Shown here piece after piece: positions 7,510 through 16,385 of a stretch of DNA of 64,000 nucleotides; the first letter of the stretch is position 1; each line of letters opens with the position of its first letter. The position numbers and the translations under genes are program-made. The DNA lies in contig JAIXZY010000066.1 of NCBI GenBank assembly GCA_027489355.1, positions 186,001 through 250,000 on the forward strand. Direction: 5' to 3'. The notes under the pieces were generated by a model. It was not told where the DNA came from. It ran no database searches and worked only from the letters and a program-made list of their open reading frames with translations. The stretch comes from Paracoccaceae bacterium (GTDB taxonomy: Bacteria > Pseudomonadota > Alphaproteobacteria > Rhodobacterales > Rhodobacteraceae).

Positions 7510-8706
7510 TCAGGTCACGCGGGCGCGCTGCTTGAACTCCAGCTTGTCCCAGGTGCCATAGTCCATGATCTTCGCCAGGATGTTGACGGCGCGGGCCACG
7601 TCGTCCTCGTCGATGTAAAGCGGCGTGAAGCCGAAGCGCAGGATGTCGGGCGCGCGGAAGTCGCCGATCACGCCTTCGGCGATGAGCGCCTGCATGATGG
7701 CATAGCCTTCGGGGTGGCGGAAGCTGACCTGCGAGCCGCGCATCTGGTGCGAGCGGGGGGTGGCCAGTTGCAGCATCGGCGCGCGGGATTCGATGCCCTT
7801 GATGAACTGGTCTTGCAGGCGCAGCGACTGGGCGTGGACCTCGGCCAGGTCGACGCCCTCCCAGACGTCCATCGCGGCCTCGAGCGCGGCCATCTGCAGG
7901 ACGGGGGGCGTGCCTACACGCATCCGTTCGATCCCTGCGCCGGGGCGGTAGGACAGGTCGAAGGCGAAGGGGGCTTCATGTCCAAGCCAGCCGGACAGCG
8001 CCGGGCGGGCCGTATCGGCGTGGCGGGGGGCGACATAGATGAAGGCCGGGCCGCCGGGGCCGGAGTTCAGGTACTTGTAGGTGCAGCCCACCGCGAAATC
8101 GGCGTTTGCGGCGGTCAGGTCCACCGGGATCGCGCCCGCGCTGTGGGCCAGGTCCCAGACGGTCAGCGCGCCCATCTCATGCGCGCGCTTGGTGAGGGCA
8201 GCCATGTCGTGGCGGCGGCCGGTGCGGTAGTCGACCTCGGTGATCATGGTCACGGCGACGCTGTCGTCGATGGCCGACATCACCTCTTCCGGGGCAACGG
8301 TCTTCAGGCGGTACTGCCCGCCCAGCGTGCGGCAGAGACCCTCGGCCATGTAGAGGTCGGAGGGGAAGTTCCCGGTGTCGGACAGGATCACCCGGCGCTT
8401 GGGGTTCATCTCCAGCGCCGAGGCGAGCGCCTGGTAGACCTTGATCGACAGAGTGTCACCCATCACGACGGTCCCCGGCGCCGCGCCGATCAGCTTGCCA
8501 ATCCGATCGCCAAGAGCCGCGGGCTGCGCCATCCATCCGGCCTTGTTCCAGCCGCGGATCAGCATCTCGGCCCATTCGTCCTGCATCACGCGGTCCATTC
8601 GGGCCGGAGCAGACTTGACCATCGGGCCAAGCGAGTTGCCGTCCAGGTAGACGACCCCTTCGGGCAGGTGGAACAGGGCCTTCTTGGCGGCAAAATCGAT
8701 GGGCAT
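7510..8706 (-). CDS. kynU: Kynureninase
   Basis: A protein of 398 residues, the usual kynureninase length. The PLP-dependent enzyme cleaves L-kynurenine to anthranilate and L-alanine. The PLP lysine is Lys211 in CTYKYLNSGPGGP; WDLAHSAGA (Asp185) supplies the cofactor-ring contacts. The frame stays open 78 codons upstream, but that extension runs through the promoter region and reads as Arg/Ser-rich noise. The ATG at 8706 has AAGGA 7 nt upstream and begins the conserved MPIDFAAKKALFHLPEG-type N-terminus. It is the first gene of the operon, under the promoter and palindrome immediately upstream. Confidence 0.95.
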   Translation of the reverse strand: MPIDFAAKKALFHLPEGVVYLDGNSLGPMVKSAPARMDRVMQDEWAEMLIRGWNKAGWMAQPAALGDRIGKLIGAAPGTVVMGDTLSIKVYQALASALEMNPKRRVILSDTGNFPSDLYMAEGLCRTLGGQYRLKTVAPEEVMSAIDDSVAVTMITEVDYRTGRRHDMAALTKRAHEMGALTVWDLAHSAGAIPVDLTAANADFAVGCTYKYLNSGPGGPAFIYVAPRHADTARPALSGWLGHEAPFAFDLSYRPGAGIERMRVGTPPVLQMAALEAAMDVWEGVDLAEVHAQSLRLQDQFIKGIESRAPMLQLATPRSHQMRGSQVSFRHPEGYAIMQALIAEGVIGDFRAPDILRFGFTPLYIDEDDVARAVNILAKIMDYGTWDKLEFKQRARVT

Positions 8707-8731
8707 GAGTGCATCCTTGGGAATTTCGGAC

Positions 8732-8760
8732 CTTATGCCGGGATCAGGTAGAAATTTCAA
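8732..8760 (-). promoter_or_regulatory. Promoter of the kynU-GH5-kynA operon
   Basis: Minus strand: -35 TTGAAA (8755-8760), 17-nt spacer, -10 CATAAG (8732-8737). It predicts a leader of about 20 nt to the kynU ATG. The -35 lies inside a 16-bp palindrome. Confidence 0.55.
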
Positions 8761-8769
8761 GCTTGAAAT
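8754..8769. promoter_or_regulatory. 16-bp perfect palindrome, probable operator
   Basis: ATTTCAAGCTTGAAAT is fully self-complementary. It covers the kynU -35 element on one strand and abuts the first possible start codon of the divergent AraC-type regulator on the other. The position suits a repressor or a shared control site for both directions. AraC proteins more often bind direct repeats, so another regulator (for example an Lrp-type KynR) is possible. Confidence 0.5.
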
Positions 8770-9598
8770 GGTTCGACTTGCCGAGCCGGCGCGGCTGCGC
8801 AAGACTGCGGGCGTGAAACATGACCGCACTGCAAACCTGGCCGATGGTCTGCGGCCCGACCCCCTTGCGCCGGGCGTGATCCGGCTGAGACAGGCGGTGC
8901 GGGCGCAGTTTCGCGCGGTGGTGGGCGAGGTGCCGGTCATCCTGCGGGTCGAGCAGGGGCGGAAGGTGGTCCGGGGCGCGGTTGCAGGTGAGGTGGCGGC
9001 CGGCGGTCTCGCTCTGCTTCCGGCGCATCTGGCACTGGACGTTGAAAATCACCCCGCGCCGGACGGTCCCTATCGGGCGACGGGTCTTCTGGTGCTGCCG
9101 CATCTTGCCGCGCCGACGGGGCCGTCAAGCGGCCTGGGCACCGGGGACAGCCGAGCGTGGGCCGCCTTCGCGCGCGCGGTCGAGGTGCAGCGCCAGGCGG
9201 CCGTACCACAGTCCATCCGCGACCACGCCGTGCTGGAGGTGCTGCTCTGGCTTGACGCAGCGGGGGTGCGGCTGCCGCCACCCGGTCCGCCGCGCTTTGT
9301 CGATCGCGTGCGTGCGCATCTGGCGCAGGACCTTGCCCGGGACTGGACTGCCGAAGACCTGGCCCGTGCGCTTGCGACCAGCGAAGCGACCCTTCGGCGC
9401 AGGTTGGCGGGCGAGGGCACGGGGTTTGCCGCGCTCTTGACCGATCTGCGGATGAACCGCGCGCTGGGGCTTTTGCAGACCACGGACCAGCCGGTCGGCG
9501 TCATCGCGCAGGACGTGGGATATGCATCCGCCTCGCGCTTTGCCGTGCGGTTCCGCGCGCGCTTCGGCCTGGCTCCGGGCGAGATCCGGCGGGGCTGA
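8768..9598 (+). CDS. AraC-family transcriptional regulator
   Basis: About 276 residues if the ATG at 8768 is used; a GTG at 8813 gives 261 residues and cannot be excluded. Neither has a good ribosome site, and the ATG overlaps the palindrome. The N-terminal 140 residues or so look like a cupin-like ligand-sensing domain. The C-terminal 90 residues or so form the double helix-turn-helix of AraC/XylS proteins: WTAEDLARALATSEATLRRRL for the first helix pair and VGVIAQDVGYASASRFAVRFR with FGLAPGEIR for the second. It is divergent from kynU across 61 nt and so is the natural candidate to control tryptophan breakdown, probably in response to kynurenine or tryptophan. That role is inference from position only. 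Confidence 0.85.
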   Translation: MVRLAEPARLRKTAGVKHDRTANLADGLRPDPLAPGVIRLRQAVRAQFRAVVGEVPVILRVEQGRKVVRGAVAGEVAAGGLALLPAHLALDVENHPAPDGPYRATGLLVLPHLAAPTGPSSGLGTGDSRAWAAFARAVEVQRQAAVPQSIRDHAVLEVLLWLDAAGVRLPPPGPPRFVDRVRAHLAQDLARDWTAEDLARALATSEATLRRRLAGEGTGFAALLTDLRMNRALGLLQTTDQPVGVIAQDVGYASASRFAVRFRARFGLAPGEIRRG

Positions 9599-9615
9599 CC
9601 GGCCCGGCACCAGGA

Positions 9616-9644
9616 TTGACCGGCGCGGCACAGCTTCAGCTAAG
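9616..9644 (+). promoter_or_regulatory. Candidate promoter of the PEBP gene
   Basis: -35 TTGACC (9616-9621), 17-nt spacer, -10 GCTAAG (9639-9644), about 36 nt before the ATG region with its GGAAGGAG site. The -10 is weak. Confidence 0.4.
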
Positions 9645-9686
9645 GCGGTGGGCCAGTGTCGTCGTGCAATCTGGAAGGAGACTGTC

Positions 9687-10220
9687 ATGCAGATGCGTAT
9701 TGCCCTCGTTCTGGCCGCGTTGGCCTGTCCTGCCCATGCCGAGCTGACGCTGACCTCACCCGACTTTGCCGACGGGGGCACCTTGCCAGAGGCGCAGGTG
9801 CTGAACGGGTTCGGCTGTTCGGGTGCCAATATCTCGCCCGCACTGGCCTGGACGGGCGCGCCCGAAGGGACGAAGAGCTTTCTTCTGACCGCCTACGACC
9901 CGGATGCGCCGACGGGGTCCGGCTGGTGGCACTGGACGGTGGCGAACATCCCGGCCGATGTGAACAGTCTTGCGGCGGGGGCGAGCCCGGCGGCTCTGCC
10001 GGACGGTGCGGTCGAGGGGCGCACGGATTTCGGCGCTCCGGGCTTTGGCGGGGCCTGCCCGCCGCAAGGTGATGCGCCGCACCGCTACGTGTTCACGATC
10101 TATGCCATGCCCGAGGCGAAGATGCCCCTGGACGGCAATGCATCCGGCGCGATGTTCGGCTTTCAGGCAAAGGCCATGTCGCTGGCACATGCGACACTGA
10201 CGGCGACCTACGGACGATAG
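9687..10220 (+). CDS. YbhB/YbcL-type phosphatidylethanolamine-binding (PEBP/RKIP) family protein, periplasmic
   Basis: A protein of 177 residues from the ATG at 9687, which follows a strong GGAAGGAG. The signal peptide (MRIALVLAALACPAHA) ends near residue 18. The PEBP ligand pocket motif is present: YDPDAPTGSGWWHW, with Asp71-Pro75 and His82. A second motif region, DAPHRYVFTIYAM, follows, with FGGACPPQGDAPH matching the bacterial family's GYGGPCPP-type segment. Bacterial PEBPs are small soluble proteins that bind anions or phospholipid head groups; their function is largely unknown. A Cys44/Cys105-type pair may form a disulfide. The next gene begins about 50 nt downstream. Confidence 0.9.
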   Translation: MQMRIALVLAALACPAHAELTLTSPDFADGGTLPEAQVLNGFGCSGANISPALAWTGAPEGTKSFLLTAYDPDAPTGSGWWHWTVANIPADVNSLAAGASPAALPDGAVEGRTDFGAPGFGGACPPQGDAPHRYVFTIYAMPEAKMPLDGNASGAMFGFQAKAMSLAHATLTATYGR

Positions 10221-10273
10221 GCTTGCAGCAGGTTGACGTAGCGTCTAGAGGGGCCGGAAAGGAGGCCCCTCTG

Positions 10274-10735
10274 TTGCGTTTCCTGCTTCGCGAAATCGAC
10301 ATCCCGCCCAGCTGGCTTGCGCTGCACCTCGCAGTGGCCTGGCTGGCGTCGACGGTTTCGCCGCCCCTGTTCGGCGCTTGGGGCCGGGTGCTGGGGCAGG
10401 GGCTTGTCCTTCTGGGCCTCGTGCTGATGGCCGCCGCGGCGGGGCAGATGGTGCTGGCGCGGACGACGGTCATTCCGCGCCGCAGCCCCTCGGCGCTGGT
10501 CACGGGCGGGCTTTTCTCCTTGTCGCGCAATCCGATCTACCTGGCGGATGCCTTGATCCTGACCGGAGCGATCCTGTGGCTGGACGCGGTGCTTGCACTT
10601 CCGCTGGTCGCGGTTTTCGTCTGGCTGATCCAGACCCGCTTCATTCGTGACGAAGAGGCGCGCCTTACCTTGGCCTTCGGGCCGGAGTTCGACCTCTGGG
10701 CGGCGCGGGTGCGGCGTTGGGTGGGGCGGAAATGA
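10274..10735 (+). CDS. Isoprenylcysteine carboxyl methyltransferase-like integral membrane protein (PEMT/ICMT family)
   Basis: About 153 residues from the TTG at 10274, placed by GGAAAGGAGG 8 to 9 nt upstream. The open frame extends to another TTG at 10223 directly after the PEBP stop. There are three to four hydrophobic segments. The family signature GLFSLSRNPIYLADAL is at about residues 78-93, followed by the C-terminal TRFIRDEEARLTLAFG and FDLWAARVRRW. This pattern is that of small S-adenosylmethionine-dependent membrane methyltransferases acting on lipids or isoprenoid-type substrates. The substrate cannot be inferred. It may be co-transcribed with the PEBP gene. Confidence 0.8.
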   Translation: MRFLLREIDIPPSWLALHLAVAWLASTVSPPLFGAWGRVLGQGLVLLGLVLMAAAAGQMVLARTTVIPRRSPSALVTGGLFSLSRNPIYLADALILTGAILWLDAVLALPLVAVFVWLIQTRFIRDEEARLTLAFGPEFDLWAARVRRWVGRK

Positions 10736-10838
10736 CGCAATGGCATGGCGAAAAAAGTAGGGTTTGAAATAATGTTGCGCAATGCTATGTGCGACGGGTC
10801 AGTTTAATACTGCAGCTGCAAAAACCGGGGGGACCAGG

Positions 10839-12410
10839 GTGAAGATAGGCGCTTTGACAGAGGTTTTTCCCGGTGAGAACCGGGTCGCAATGACGCCGGA
10901 TTCGGCCGCGCAGCTGGCCAAGCTGGGACATTCGTCCTGCATCCAGTCGGGCGCGGGCGCGAAGGCCGGGTTCTCGGACGCGACCTATGCGGCGGCGGGG
11001 GTCGAGGTTCTGCCGGATGCGGCGGCGGTGATCGCGGCGGCGGACGTGATCGTCAAGGTGCGCGGGCCGGATGCGGCCGAACTGGCGACGCTGCAGGACG
11101 GGCAAACGCTGATCTCGTTCTTCTGGCCGGCGCAGAACCCCGAGCTTCTGGAAGCGGCGGCCAAGAAGAACCTGACCATCGTCGCGATGGACATGGTGCC
11201 GCGGATTTCCCGCGCGCAGAAGATGGACGCGCTGTCGTCGATGGCGAACATCGCCGGATATCGGGCCGTGATCGAGGCGGGGAACAACTTCGGCCGCTTC
11301 TTCACCGGCCAAGTGACGGCGGCGGGCAAGGTGCCCCCGGCCAAGGTGCTGATCGTCGGCGCGGGCGTGGCGGGTCTGGCGGCCATCGGGACGAGCGTTT
11401 CGCTGGGCGCCATCGTGCACGCCTTCGACGTACGCCCGGAAGTCGCCGAACAGATTGAATCGATGGGCGCGAACTTCGTCTTCCTGGAGTTCGAGCAGAC
11501 CCAGGACGGCGCGGCCACGGGCGGCTATGCGGCCCCCTCCAGCCCGGAGTTCCGGGAAAAGCAGCTGGCCAAGTTCCGCGAGCTTGCGCCCGAGATGGAC
11601 ATCGTCATCACCACCGCGCTGATCCCGGGCCGGCCCGCGCCGAAGCTCTGGACCGAGGACATGGTCAAGATGATGAAGCCGGGCTCGGTCATCGTCGACC
11701 TCGCGGCAGAGCGGGGCGGCAACTGCGACCTGACGGTGCCGGACCAGAAGATCGTGACCGACAATGGCGTGACGATCATCGGCTACACCGACTTCCCGAG
11801 CCGGATGGCGACCCAGGCGTCGACGCTTTATTCGACCAACATCCGTCACATGCTGTCGGACCTCACGCCCAAGAAGGACGGGGTCATCGCGCACAACATG
11901 GAGGATGACGTGATCCGGGGTGCCACCGCGGCGCATATGGGGGCGGTCACCTATCCGCCGCCACCGCCGAAGATCGCGGCCATCGCGGCGGCGAAGCCGA
12001 AGGAGAAGGCCAAGGAGCTGACGCCCGAGGAACGCCGCGCCAAGGAAGTGGCCGAGTTCAAGGCGCAGACGCGGAACCAGGTGGGCCTTCTGGCGATCGG
12101 CGGTGGCCTGATGCTGCTGGCGGGGCTGTATGCTCCGGCCAGTTTCATGAGCCATTTCATCGTCTTCGTGCTGGCGGTCTTCGTGGGCTTCCAGGTGATC
12201 TGGAACGTCTCGCACTCGCTACACACGCCCTTAATGGCGGTCACAAACGCGATCTCGTCGATCATCATCCTGGGCGCGCTGATGCAGATCGGGTCGGGGT
12301 CGTTCCTGGTGATCATCCTCGCGGCGCTGTCGGTCTTCATGGCCGGGATCAACATCTTCGGTGGCTTCATGGTGACGCGCCGGATGCTTGCCATGTTCCA
12401 GAAGTCGTAA
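10839..12410 (+). CDS. pntA: NAD(P) transhydrogenase subunit alpha
   Basis: 523 residues from the GTG at 10839 (GGGGGGACC upstream); the frame is open 19 codons earlier without a ribosome site. Domain I binds NAD(H): the Rossmann motif [13 protein letters not shown] is at about residues 169-181, with the AlaDH/PNT fold before and after it. A Pro/Lys/Glu-rich linker (about 385-410) leads to four membrane segments (about 411-515). The subunit is therefore the fused E. coli-like form, not the split PntAA/PntAB of Rhodospirillum. With PntB it couples proton entry to hydride transfer from NADH to NADP+. An AT-rich block before the gene (TTGAAA at 10764, CTATGT at 10785, 15-nt spacing) may hold the promoter. 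Confidence 0.95.
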   Translation: MKIGALTEVFPGENRVAMTPDSAAQLAKLGHSSCIQSGAGAKAGFSDATYAAAGVEVLPDAAAVIAAADVIVKVRGPDAAELATLQDGQTLISFFWPAQNPELLEAAAKKNLTIVAMDMVPRISRAQKMDALSSMANIAGYRAVIEAGNNFGRFFTGQVTAAGKVPPAKVLIVGAGVAGLAAIGTSVSLGAIVHAFDVRPEVAEQIESMGANFVFLEFEQTQDGAATGGYAAPSSPEFREKQLAKFRELAPEMDIVITTALIPGRPAPKLWTEDMVKMMKPGSVIVDLAAERGGNCDLTVPDQKIVTDNGVTIIGYTDFPSRMATQASTLYSTNIRHMLSDLTPKKDGVIAHNMEDDVIRGATAAHMGAVTYPPPPPKIAAIAAAKPKEKAKELTPEERRAKEVAEFKAQTRNQVGLLAIGGGLMLLAGLYAPASFMSHFIVFVLAVFVGFQVIWNVSHSLHTPLMAVTNAISSIIILGALMQIGSGSFLVIILAALSVFMAGINIFGGFMVTRRMLAMFQKS

Positions 12411-12423
12411 GGAGGGGGCCGTC

Positions 12424-13872
12424 ATGGAATTCGGATTTACCACGGCTGCCTACGTCGTTGCGGCTGTTCTGTTCATCCTCTCTCTGGGAGGTCTCTCCGG
12501 CCAGGAAAGCGCCAAGCGCGCGGTCTGGTACGGGATCGTCGGCATGGCTCTCGCCGTCGCCGCGACGCTCTACGGCCCCGGTGAGGGTCTCTGGTGGCTG
12601 TCCATCGTGTTGATCGCGGGCGGCGGCGTCCTGGGCTGGATCGTCGCGCAGCGCGTCCAGATGACCGAGATGCCGCAGCTGGTGGCGGCGATGCACAGCC
12701 TCGTCGGTCTGGCCGCAGTCTTCATCGGCTACAACACCCATATCGAGCTGGCCGCCGTCCAGGGCATGGACGAGGCCGCGCGGGCGGCTGCGGCGGGGTT
12801 CGCCCAGACGCTGGTCCACAAGCTGGAGGACCCTCAGTCGGGCGCGCTGATCTCGATCCTGCGGGTCGAGACGTTCCTCGGTGTCTTCATCGGGGCGGTG
12901 ACGTTTACCGGCTCGGTCATCGCCTTCGGCAAGCTGGCGGGCAAGGTTGACGGCAAGGCGAAGAAGCTGCCGGGCGGGCATCTCCTGAACGCGGCGGCGG
13001 CGATCATCTCGGTGGTGCTGCTGGTGGTCTATCTGCAGTCGGGATCTTCGCTGGCCCTGATCGGGATGACCTTGGCCGCGCTTTTCATCGGCTATCACCT
13101 GATCATGGGGATCGGCGGGGCGGACATGCCGGTCGTGGTCTCGATGCTGAACAGCTATTCCGGCTGGGCGGCGGCGGCGATCGGCTTCTCGCTGTCCAAC
13201 GACCTCCTGATCGTCGTGGGCGCGCTGGTGGGTTCGTCGGGTGCGATCCTGTCCTACATCATGTGCAAGGCGATGAACCGGAGCTTCATCAGCGTGATCC
13301 TGGGCGGCTTCGGCGGCACCACGGGCCCGGCGATGGAAGTCACGGGCGAGCAGATCGCCATCGACGCGGAAGGCGTGGCGGCGGCGCTGAACGATGCGGA
13401 CAGCATCATCATCATCCCGGGCTACGGCATGGCGGTGGCGCAGGCGCAGCAGTCGGTGTCGGAGCTGACCCGGAAGCTCCGCGCCAAGGGCAAGAACGTC
13501 CGCTTCGCGATCCACCCCGTGGCGGGGCGTCTGCCCGGCCACATGAACGTGCTTCTGGCCGAGGCGAAGGTGCCCTACGACATCGTGCTGGAGATGGACG
13601 AGATCAACGAGGACTTCCCGGAGACCGACGTCGCCATCGTCATCGGGTCGAACGACATCGTGAACCCGGCGGCGCAGGAGGACCCCAACAGCCCCATTGC
13701 CGGGATGCCGGTGCTGGAGTGCTGGAAGGCCAAGCAGGTCTTCGTGTCGAAGCGCGGGCAGGGGACCGGGTATTCGGGGATCGAGAACCCGCTCTTCTAC
13801 AAGGAGAACACCCGGATGTTCTACGGGGACGCGAAGAAGAGCCTCGACGCTCTGCTGCCGATGATCGAGTGA
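12424..13872 (+). CDS. pntB: NAD(P) transhydrogenase subunit beta
   Basis: 482 residues from the ATG at 12424, after GGAGGGGG and 13 nt downstream of pntA. The N-terminal half has about nine hydrophobic segments that form most of the proton channel. The C-terminal domain III (from about residue 300) binds NADP(H), with [14 protein letters not shown] at about 327-340 and [22 protein letters not shown]. Length and motif order match the family. It is co-transcribed with pntA. A REP-like hairpin follows 8 nt after the stop. Confidence 0.95.
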   Translation: MEFGFTTAAYVVAAVLFILSLGGLSGQESAKRAVWYGIVGMALAVAATLYGPGEGLWWLSIVLIAGGGVLGWIVAQRVQMTEMPQLVAAMHSLVGLAAVFIGYNTHIELAAVQGMDEAARAAAAGFAQTLVHKLEDPQSGALISILRVETFLGVFIGAVTFTGSVIAFGKLAGKVDGKAKKLPGGHLLNAAAAIISVVLLVVYLQSGSSLALIGMTLAALFIGYHLIMGIGGADMPVVVSMLNSYSGWAAAAIGFSLSNDLLIVVGALVGSSGAILSYIMCKAMNRSFISVILGGFGGTTGPAMEVTGEQIAIDAEGVAAALNDADSIIIIPGYGMAVAQAQQSVSELTRKLRAKGKNVRFAIHPVAGRLPGHMNVLLAEAKVPYDIVLEMDEINEDFPETDVAIVIGSNDIVNPAAQEDPNSPIAGMPVLECWKAKQVFVSKRGQGTGYSGIENPLFYKENTRMFYGDAKKSLDALLPMIE

Positions 13873-13880
13873 GACCGGGC

Positions 13881-13907
13881 GTAGGGTGGGCGATCCGCCC
13901 ACCCTAC
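13881..13907. repeat. REP-like GTAGGGTGGGC inverted repeat
   Basis: GTAGGGTGGGCG and CGCCCACCCTAC form a perfect 12-bp stem with a 3-nt loop directly after pntB. The GTAGGGTGGGC...GCCCACCCTAC core resembles an intergenic repeat that I recall as common in proteobacterial genomes. It may stabilise or end the pntAB transcript. Confidence 0.6.
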
Positions 13908-13919
13908 CCATCCGCGATG

Positions 13920-13934
13920 TGTCCACGGTGGACA
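13920..13934. promoter_or_regulatory. 15-nt inverted repeat, candidate operator
   Basis: TGTCCAC-G-GTGGACA is a perfect 7-1-7 inverted repeat in the leader of the DUF3422 gene, 13 nt after the REP-like hairpin. Its length and symmetry fit a dimeric repressor site (for instance TetR or GntR type); the protein is unknown. Confidence 0.4.
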
Positions 13935-13968
13935 ATCGCCAGACCGTTCGCGAAATCAATGACTTGGC

Positions 13969-14009
13969 CGCGGGCGTTAGGGAAATCTTAGGATTTTCTC
14001 GCGCCCGCG
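13969..14009 (+). promoter_or_regulatory. Bipartite stem-loop in the DUF3422 leader
   Basis: CGCGGGCG (13969-13976) pairs with CGCCCGCG (14002-14009). Within it GAAATC and GATTTT(C) form a second stem. The structure lies about 145 nt before the start codon and could be an attenuator or part of the promoter region. No known riboswitch class is recognised. Confidence 0.3.
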
Positions 14010-14154
14010 CCGATCGCCTGCGGGACCGATGGCAAAGGGCTGCCACATCGGCGATTGGGCAACACCCGGGCGGCATACCCTTGTATTCCGGTATTTTTCT
14101 GGAAAGCTGCGACCGGGCGGCCTACCTGTCGGCGAAGTTTGCCCGAGGACCGTG

Positions 14155-15435
14155 ATGCCGATCCCTGACCACCCGCTGCGCTATGCCACCGTGAACGAGC
14201 TGCACGCGCGGCCCTTCCCGTCGCTGGAGGTGCCATCCACCGCGGTCTATGTGGCGATCAAGGAACCCGTGCAGGCGCAGAACCGGGACCGGGGCAGGGA
14301 CCTGGGGCATCTTCTTGACCTGCTTGACCGTCACGGCAGTGCGCATCCGCAGCCGGGGGCCACGCATTTCCAGGGACCCATCGGACGGGCGGACCTGAAA
14401 TGGGAGAGCCACACCGAGTTCGTGACCTACACCGCCTTCACCCGCGGCGTCTCGGCCCGGCCCTTCGATCCGGCGGAGGCGGAGATTCTGCCGGAGGACT
14501 GGCTGGCGCAGGCGCCGGGGAAACGGCTGACCTCGGTCCTGATCCGGGTCGAGGCGATGCCAGCGACGGACGAAGAGCTTTTGCGCAGGCTCGACGAGTG
14601 GTTCGTGCCGGAAAGCCTCGCGGTCAGCCGTGTCGTCGACGGGGCGGCGGTGGTGGCGGGGGATTTCCGGATCGATCCGGCGGGGCACATGCGCTTTGCG
14701 GTGTTCGTGGCGCCGGGGACCGGGCCGCGGCGTGTCGGGCGGATCGTGCAAAGGCTCTGCGAGATCGAGACCTACCGCGCGATGTCGATGCTGGGGCTGA
14801 TGCGGTCGCGCGACCTGTCGGGACGGCTGAATGCGCTGGACCCGAAGCTGTCGGCGCTGGTCTCGGGCCTGGACAATGCCGAGCCCGCACCGGAGGTGGC
14901 GCTGCACAACCTGCTGACCATTTCGGCCGAGCTTGAGAGCCTTGCGGTGCAGTTTTCCTTCCGCTTCGGGGCGACGGCGGCCTATGAGGCTATCGTCACC
15001 CAGCGGATCGAGGTCCTGCGTGAGCAGCGGATCGAGGGGCGGCAGACCTTTGCCGAGTTCATGATGCGCCGCTACGACCCGGCGATGCGGACGGTGAAAT
15101 CCTCGGAGAGCCGGTTGGCCGCGATGGCGGAGCGGGCGGAACGGGCGGCCGAACTGCTGAGAACCCGGGTCGACGTGGAACGCTCGGCGCAGAACCAGAA
15201 GCTGCTGGAAAGCATGGACCAGCGTGCGGATTTGCAGCTGCGGTTGCAGCGGACGGTCGAAGGGCTGTCGACGGTCGCGATCAGCTATTACGCGGTGAAC
15301 CTGGCGGCCTATCTGCTGGAGCCCTTGGCCGAGCGGTTCCACATCGGCCACGGGCTTCTGCTGTCGGGGCTGGTGCCGGTCGTGGTGCTGGGCGTCTGGC
15401 TGATGGTGCGCCGGATTCGCAAGACGCTGCACTAG
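14155..15435 (+). CDS. DUF3422 family membrane-anchored protein
   Basis: 426 residues from the ATG at 14155 (GAGGA 5 nt upstream; GTG one codon earlier possible). It begins with the family's typical HPLRYATVNELHARPFP. The N-terminal two thirds are soluble. A helical, charged segment at about residues 320-375 (ERAERAAELLRTRVDVER) looks coiled-coil. Two membrane segments close the protein: about 375-400, then GLLLSGLVPVVVLGVWLMV before a basic tail. The biochemical function of the family is unknown. The gene is preceded by a 282-nt leader with three inverted repeats, suggesting specific regulation, and is convergent with the peptide transporter operon. Confidence 0.85.
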   Translation: MPIPDHPLRYATVNELHARPFPSLEVPSTAVYVAIKEPVQAQNRDRGRDLGHLLDLLDRHGSAHPQPGATHFQGPIGRADLKWESHTEFVTYTAFTRGVSARPFDPAEAEILPEDWLAQAPGKRLTSVLIRVEAMPATDEELLRRLDEWFVPESLAVSRVVDGAAVVAGDFRIDPAGHMRFAVFVAPGTGPRRVGRIVQRLCEIETYRAMSMLGLMRSRDLSGRLNALDPKLSALVSGLDNAEPAPEVALHNLLTISAELESLAVQFSFRFGATAAYEAIVTQRIEVLREQRIEGRQTFAEFMMRRYDPAMRTVKSSESRLAAMAERAERAAELLRTRVDVERSAQNQKLLESMDQRADLQLRLQRTVEGLSTVAISYYAVNLAAYLLEPLAERFHIGHGLLLSGLVPVVVLGVWLMVRRIRKTLH

Positions 15436-15436
15436 A

Positions 15437-15457
15437 CGATTTTTCTGCGAAAAATCG
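15437..15457. terminator. Convergent terminator hairpin
   Basis: CGATTTTTC and GAAAAATCG form a 9-bp stem with a TGC loop, 2 nt after the DUF3422 stop and 5 nt beyond the stop of the convergent permease gene. The A/T arms provide a T-run in both directions. Confidence 0.65.
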
Positions 15458-15461
15458 ACGT

Positions 15462-16385
15462 TCAGCGACCGCGGATCCGGGGGTCGAGCGCGTCGCGCAG
15501 ACCATCGCCGATGTAGTTCACGCTGAGGACGGTCAGCGAGATTGCGACGCCGGGCCAGACCACCCGCTCGGGGTAGACCTGCATGTATTGCAGACCGTCA
15601 TAAAGGAGGCGTCCCCAGGTCGGGAAGTCGGGCGGGAAGCCGAGGCCGAGGAAGGACAGGACGGATTCGGTGATGATCGCCTCGGCCACGCCCAGGGTGG
15701 CGGCGACCATCACGGGCGAGACGACGTTGGGCAGGATGTGGCGGCGGATGATCCGGTTCGGCCGCGACCCGATGGAGCGGGCGGCGAGCACGTATTCGCG
15801 TTCCTTCAGGGTCAGCACCTCGCCCCGGACGATGCGGGCGGTGGCCATCCAGGAGGTGATGCCGATGGCGAAGACGATCAGCGTGAAGGCGCCCAGCTCG
15901 GGTCCGATCAGGCTGGCGATCCTGTCGCGGAAGAGCATCACCATGACGAGGAGGAGCGGGATCAGCGGCAGCGCCAGGAACATGTCGGTCAGCCGCATCA
16001 GCGGACCGTCGAGCCGGCGGAAGTAGCCCGCGAGCGTGCCGATCAGTGTGCCGAAGACGATGGCGATGGTCATTGCGACCAGGCCCACGGCCAGCGAAAC
16101 CCGGCCCGCCTGCATCATGCGCAACAGCATGTCGCGGCCAAGCTGGTCGGTGCCGAAGGGTGCTTTCAGCGACGGCCCCTGGTTCTTCATGCGGATCGTG
16201 TCCGACAGCCGCTGCGGCGGGTCCCAGAGGAGCGGGCCGACGAGGACGAAGAGGATCAGGCAGCTCAGCACGATCAGGCCGAAGAGCGCGCCCTTGTGCG
16301 TGCGGAACTGCTGCCAGATCTCGCGCGCGGCGCTTGCGGGTTTGGGGGGTGCGGCGGTCTGGGGGGCGGGGGTCGCGTCAGTCAT
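15462..16385 (-). CDS. Peptide-type ABC transporter permease (DppC/OppC family)
   Basis: 307 residues. A cytoplasmic Pro/Ala-rich start is followed by six hydrophobic segments. The FGTDQLGRDMLLRMMQAGRVSL segment is the family's hallmark N-terminal motif. The EAA loop, at REYVLAARSIGSRPNRIIRRHILPN, contacts the ATPases. It is the last gene of the operon, overlapping the partner permease by 8 nt. It forms the inner-membrane channel with the DppB-like subunit for import of oligopeptides or similar substrates. The exact cargo is set by the binding protein. Confidence 0.92.
   Translation of the reverse strand: MTDATPAPQTAAPPKPASAAREIWQQFRTHKGALFGLIVLSCLILFVLVGPLLWDPPQRLSDTIRMKNQGPSLKAPFGTDQLGRDMLLRMMQAGRVSLAVGLVAMTIAIVFGTLIGTLAGYFRRLDGPLMRLTDMFLALPLIPLLLVMVMLFRDRIASLIGPELGAFTLIVFAIGITSWMATARIVRGEVLTLKEREYVLAARSIGSRPNRIIRRHILPNVVSPVMVAATLGVAEAIITESVLSFLGLGFPPDFPTWGRLLYDGLQYMQVYPERVVWPGVAISLTVLSVNYIGDGLRDALDPRIRGR

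Noticed and set aside
8707-8940. 78-codon N-terminal extension of kynU
   Set aside because: Runs through the promoter and palindrome, reads as Arg/Ser-rich noise, and the ATG at 8706 has a good ribosome site.
10764-10790. Promoter for pntAB (TTGAAA, 15-nt spacer, CTATGT)
   Set aside because: Spacing is too short for a confident call; mentioned in the pntA entry only.
12367-14076. 569-codon minus-strand frame across pntB and its leader
   Set aside because: Arg/His/Asp-rich composition without domains; pntB explains the region.
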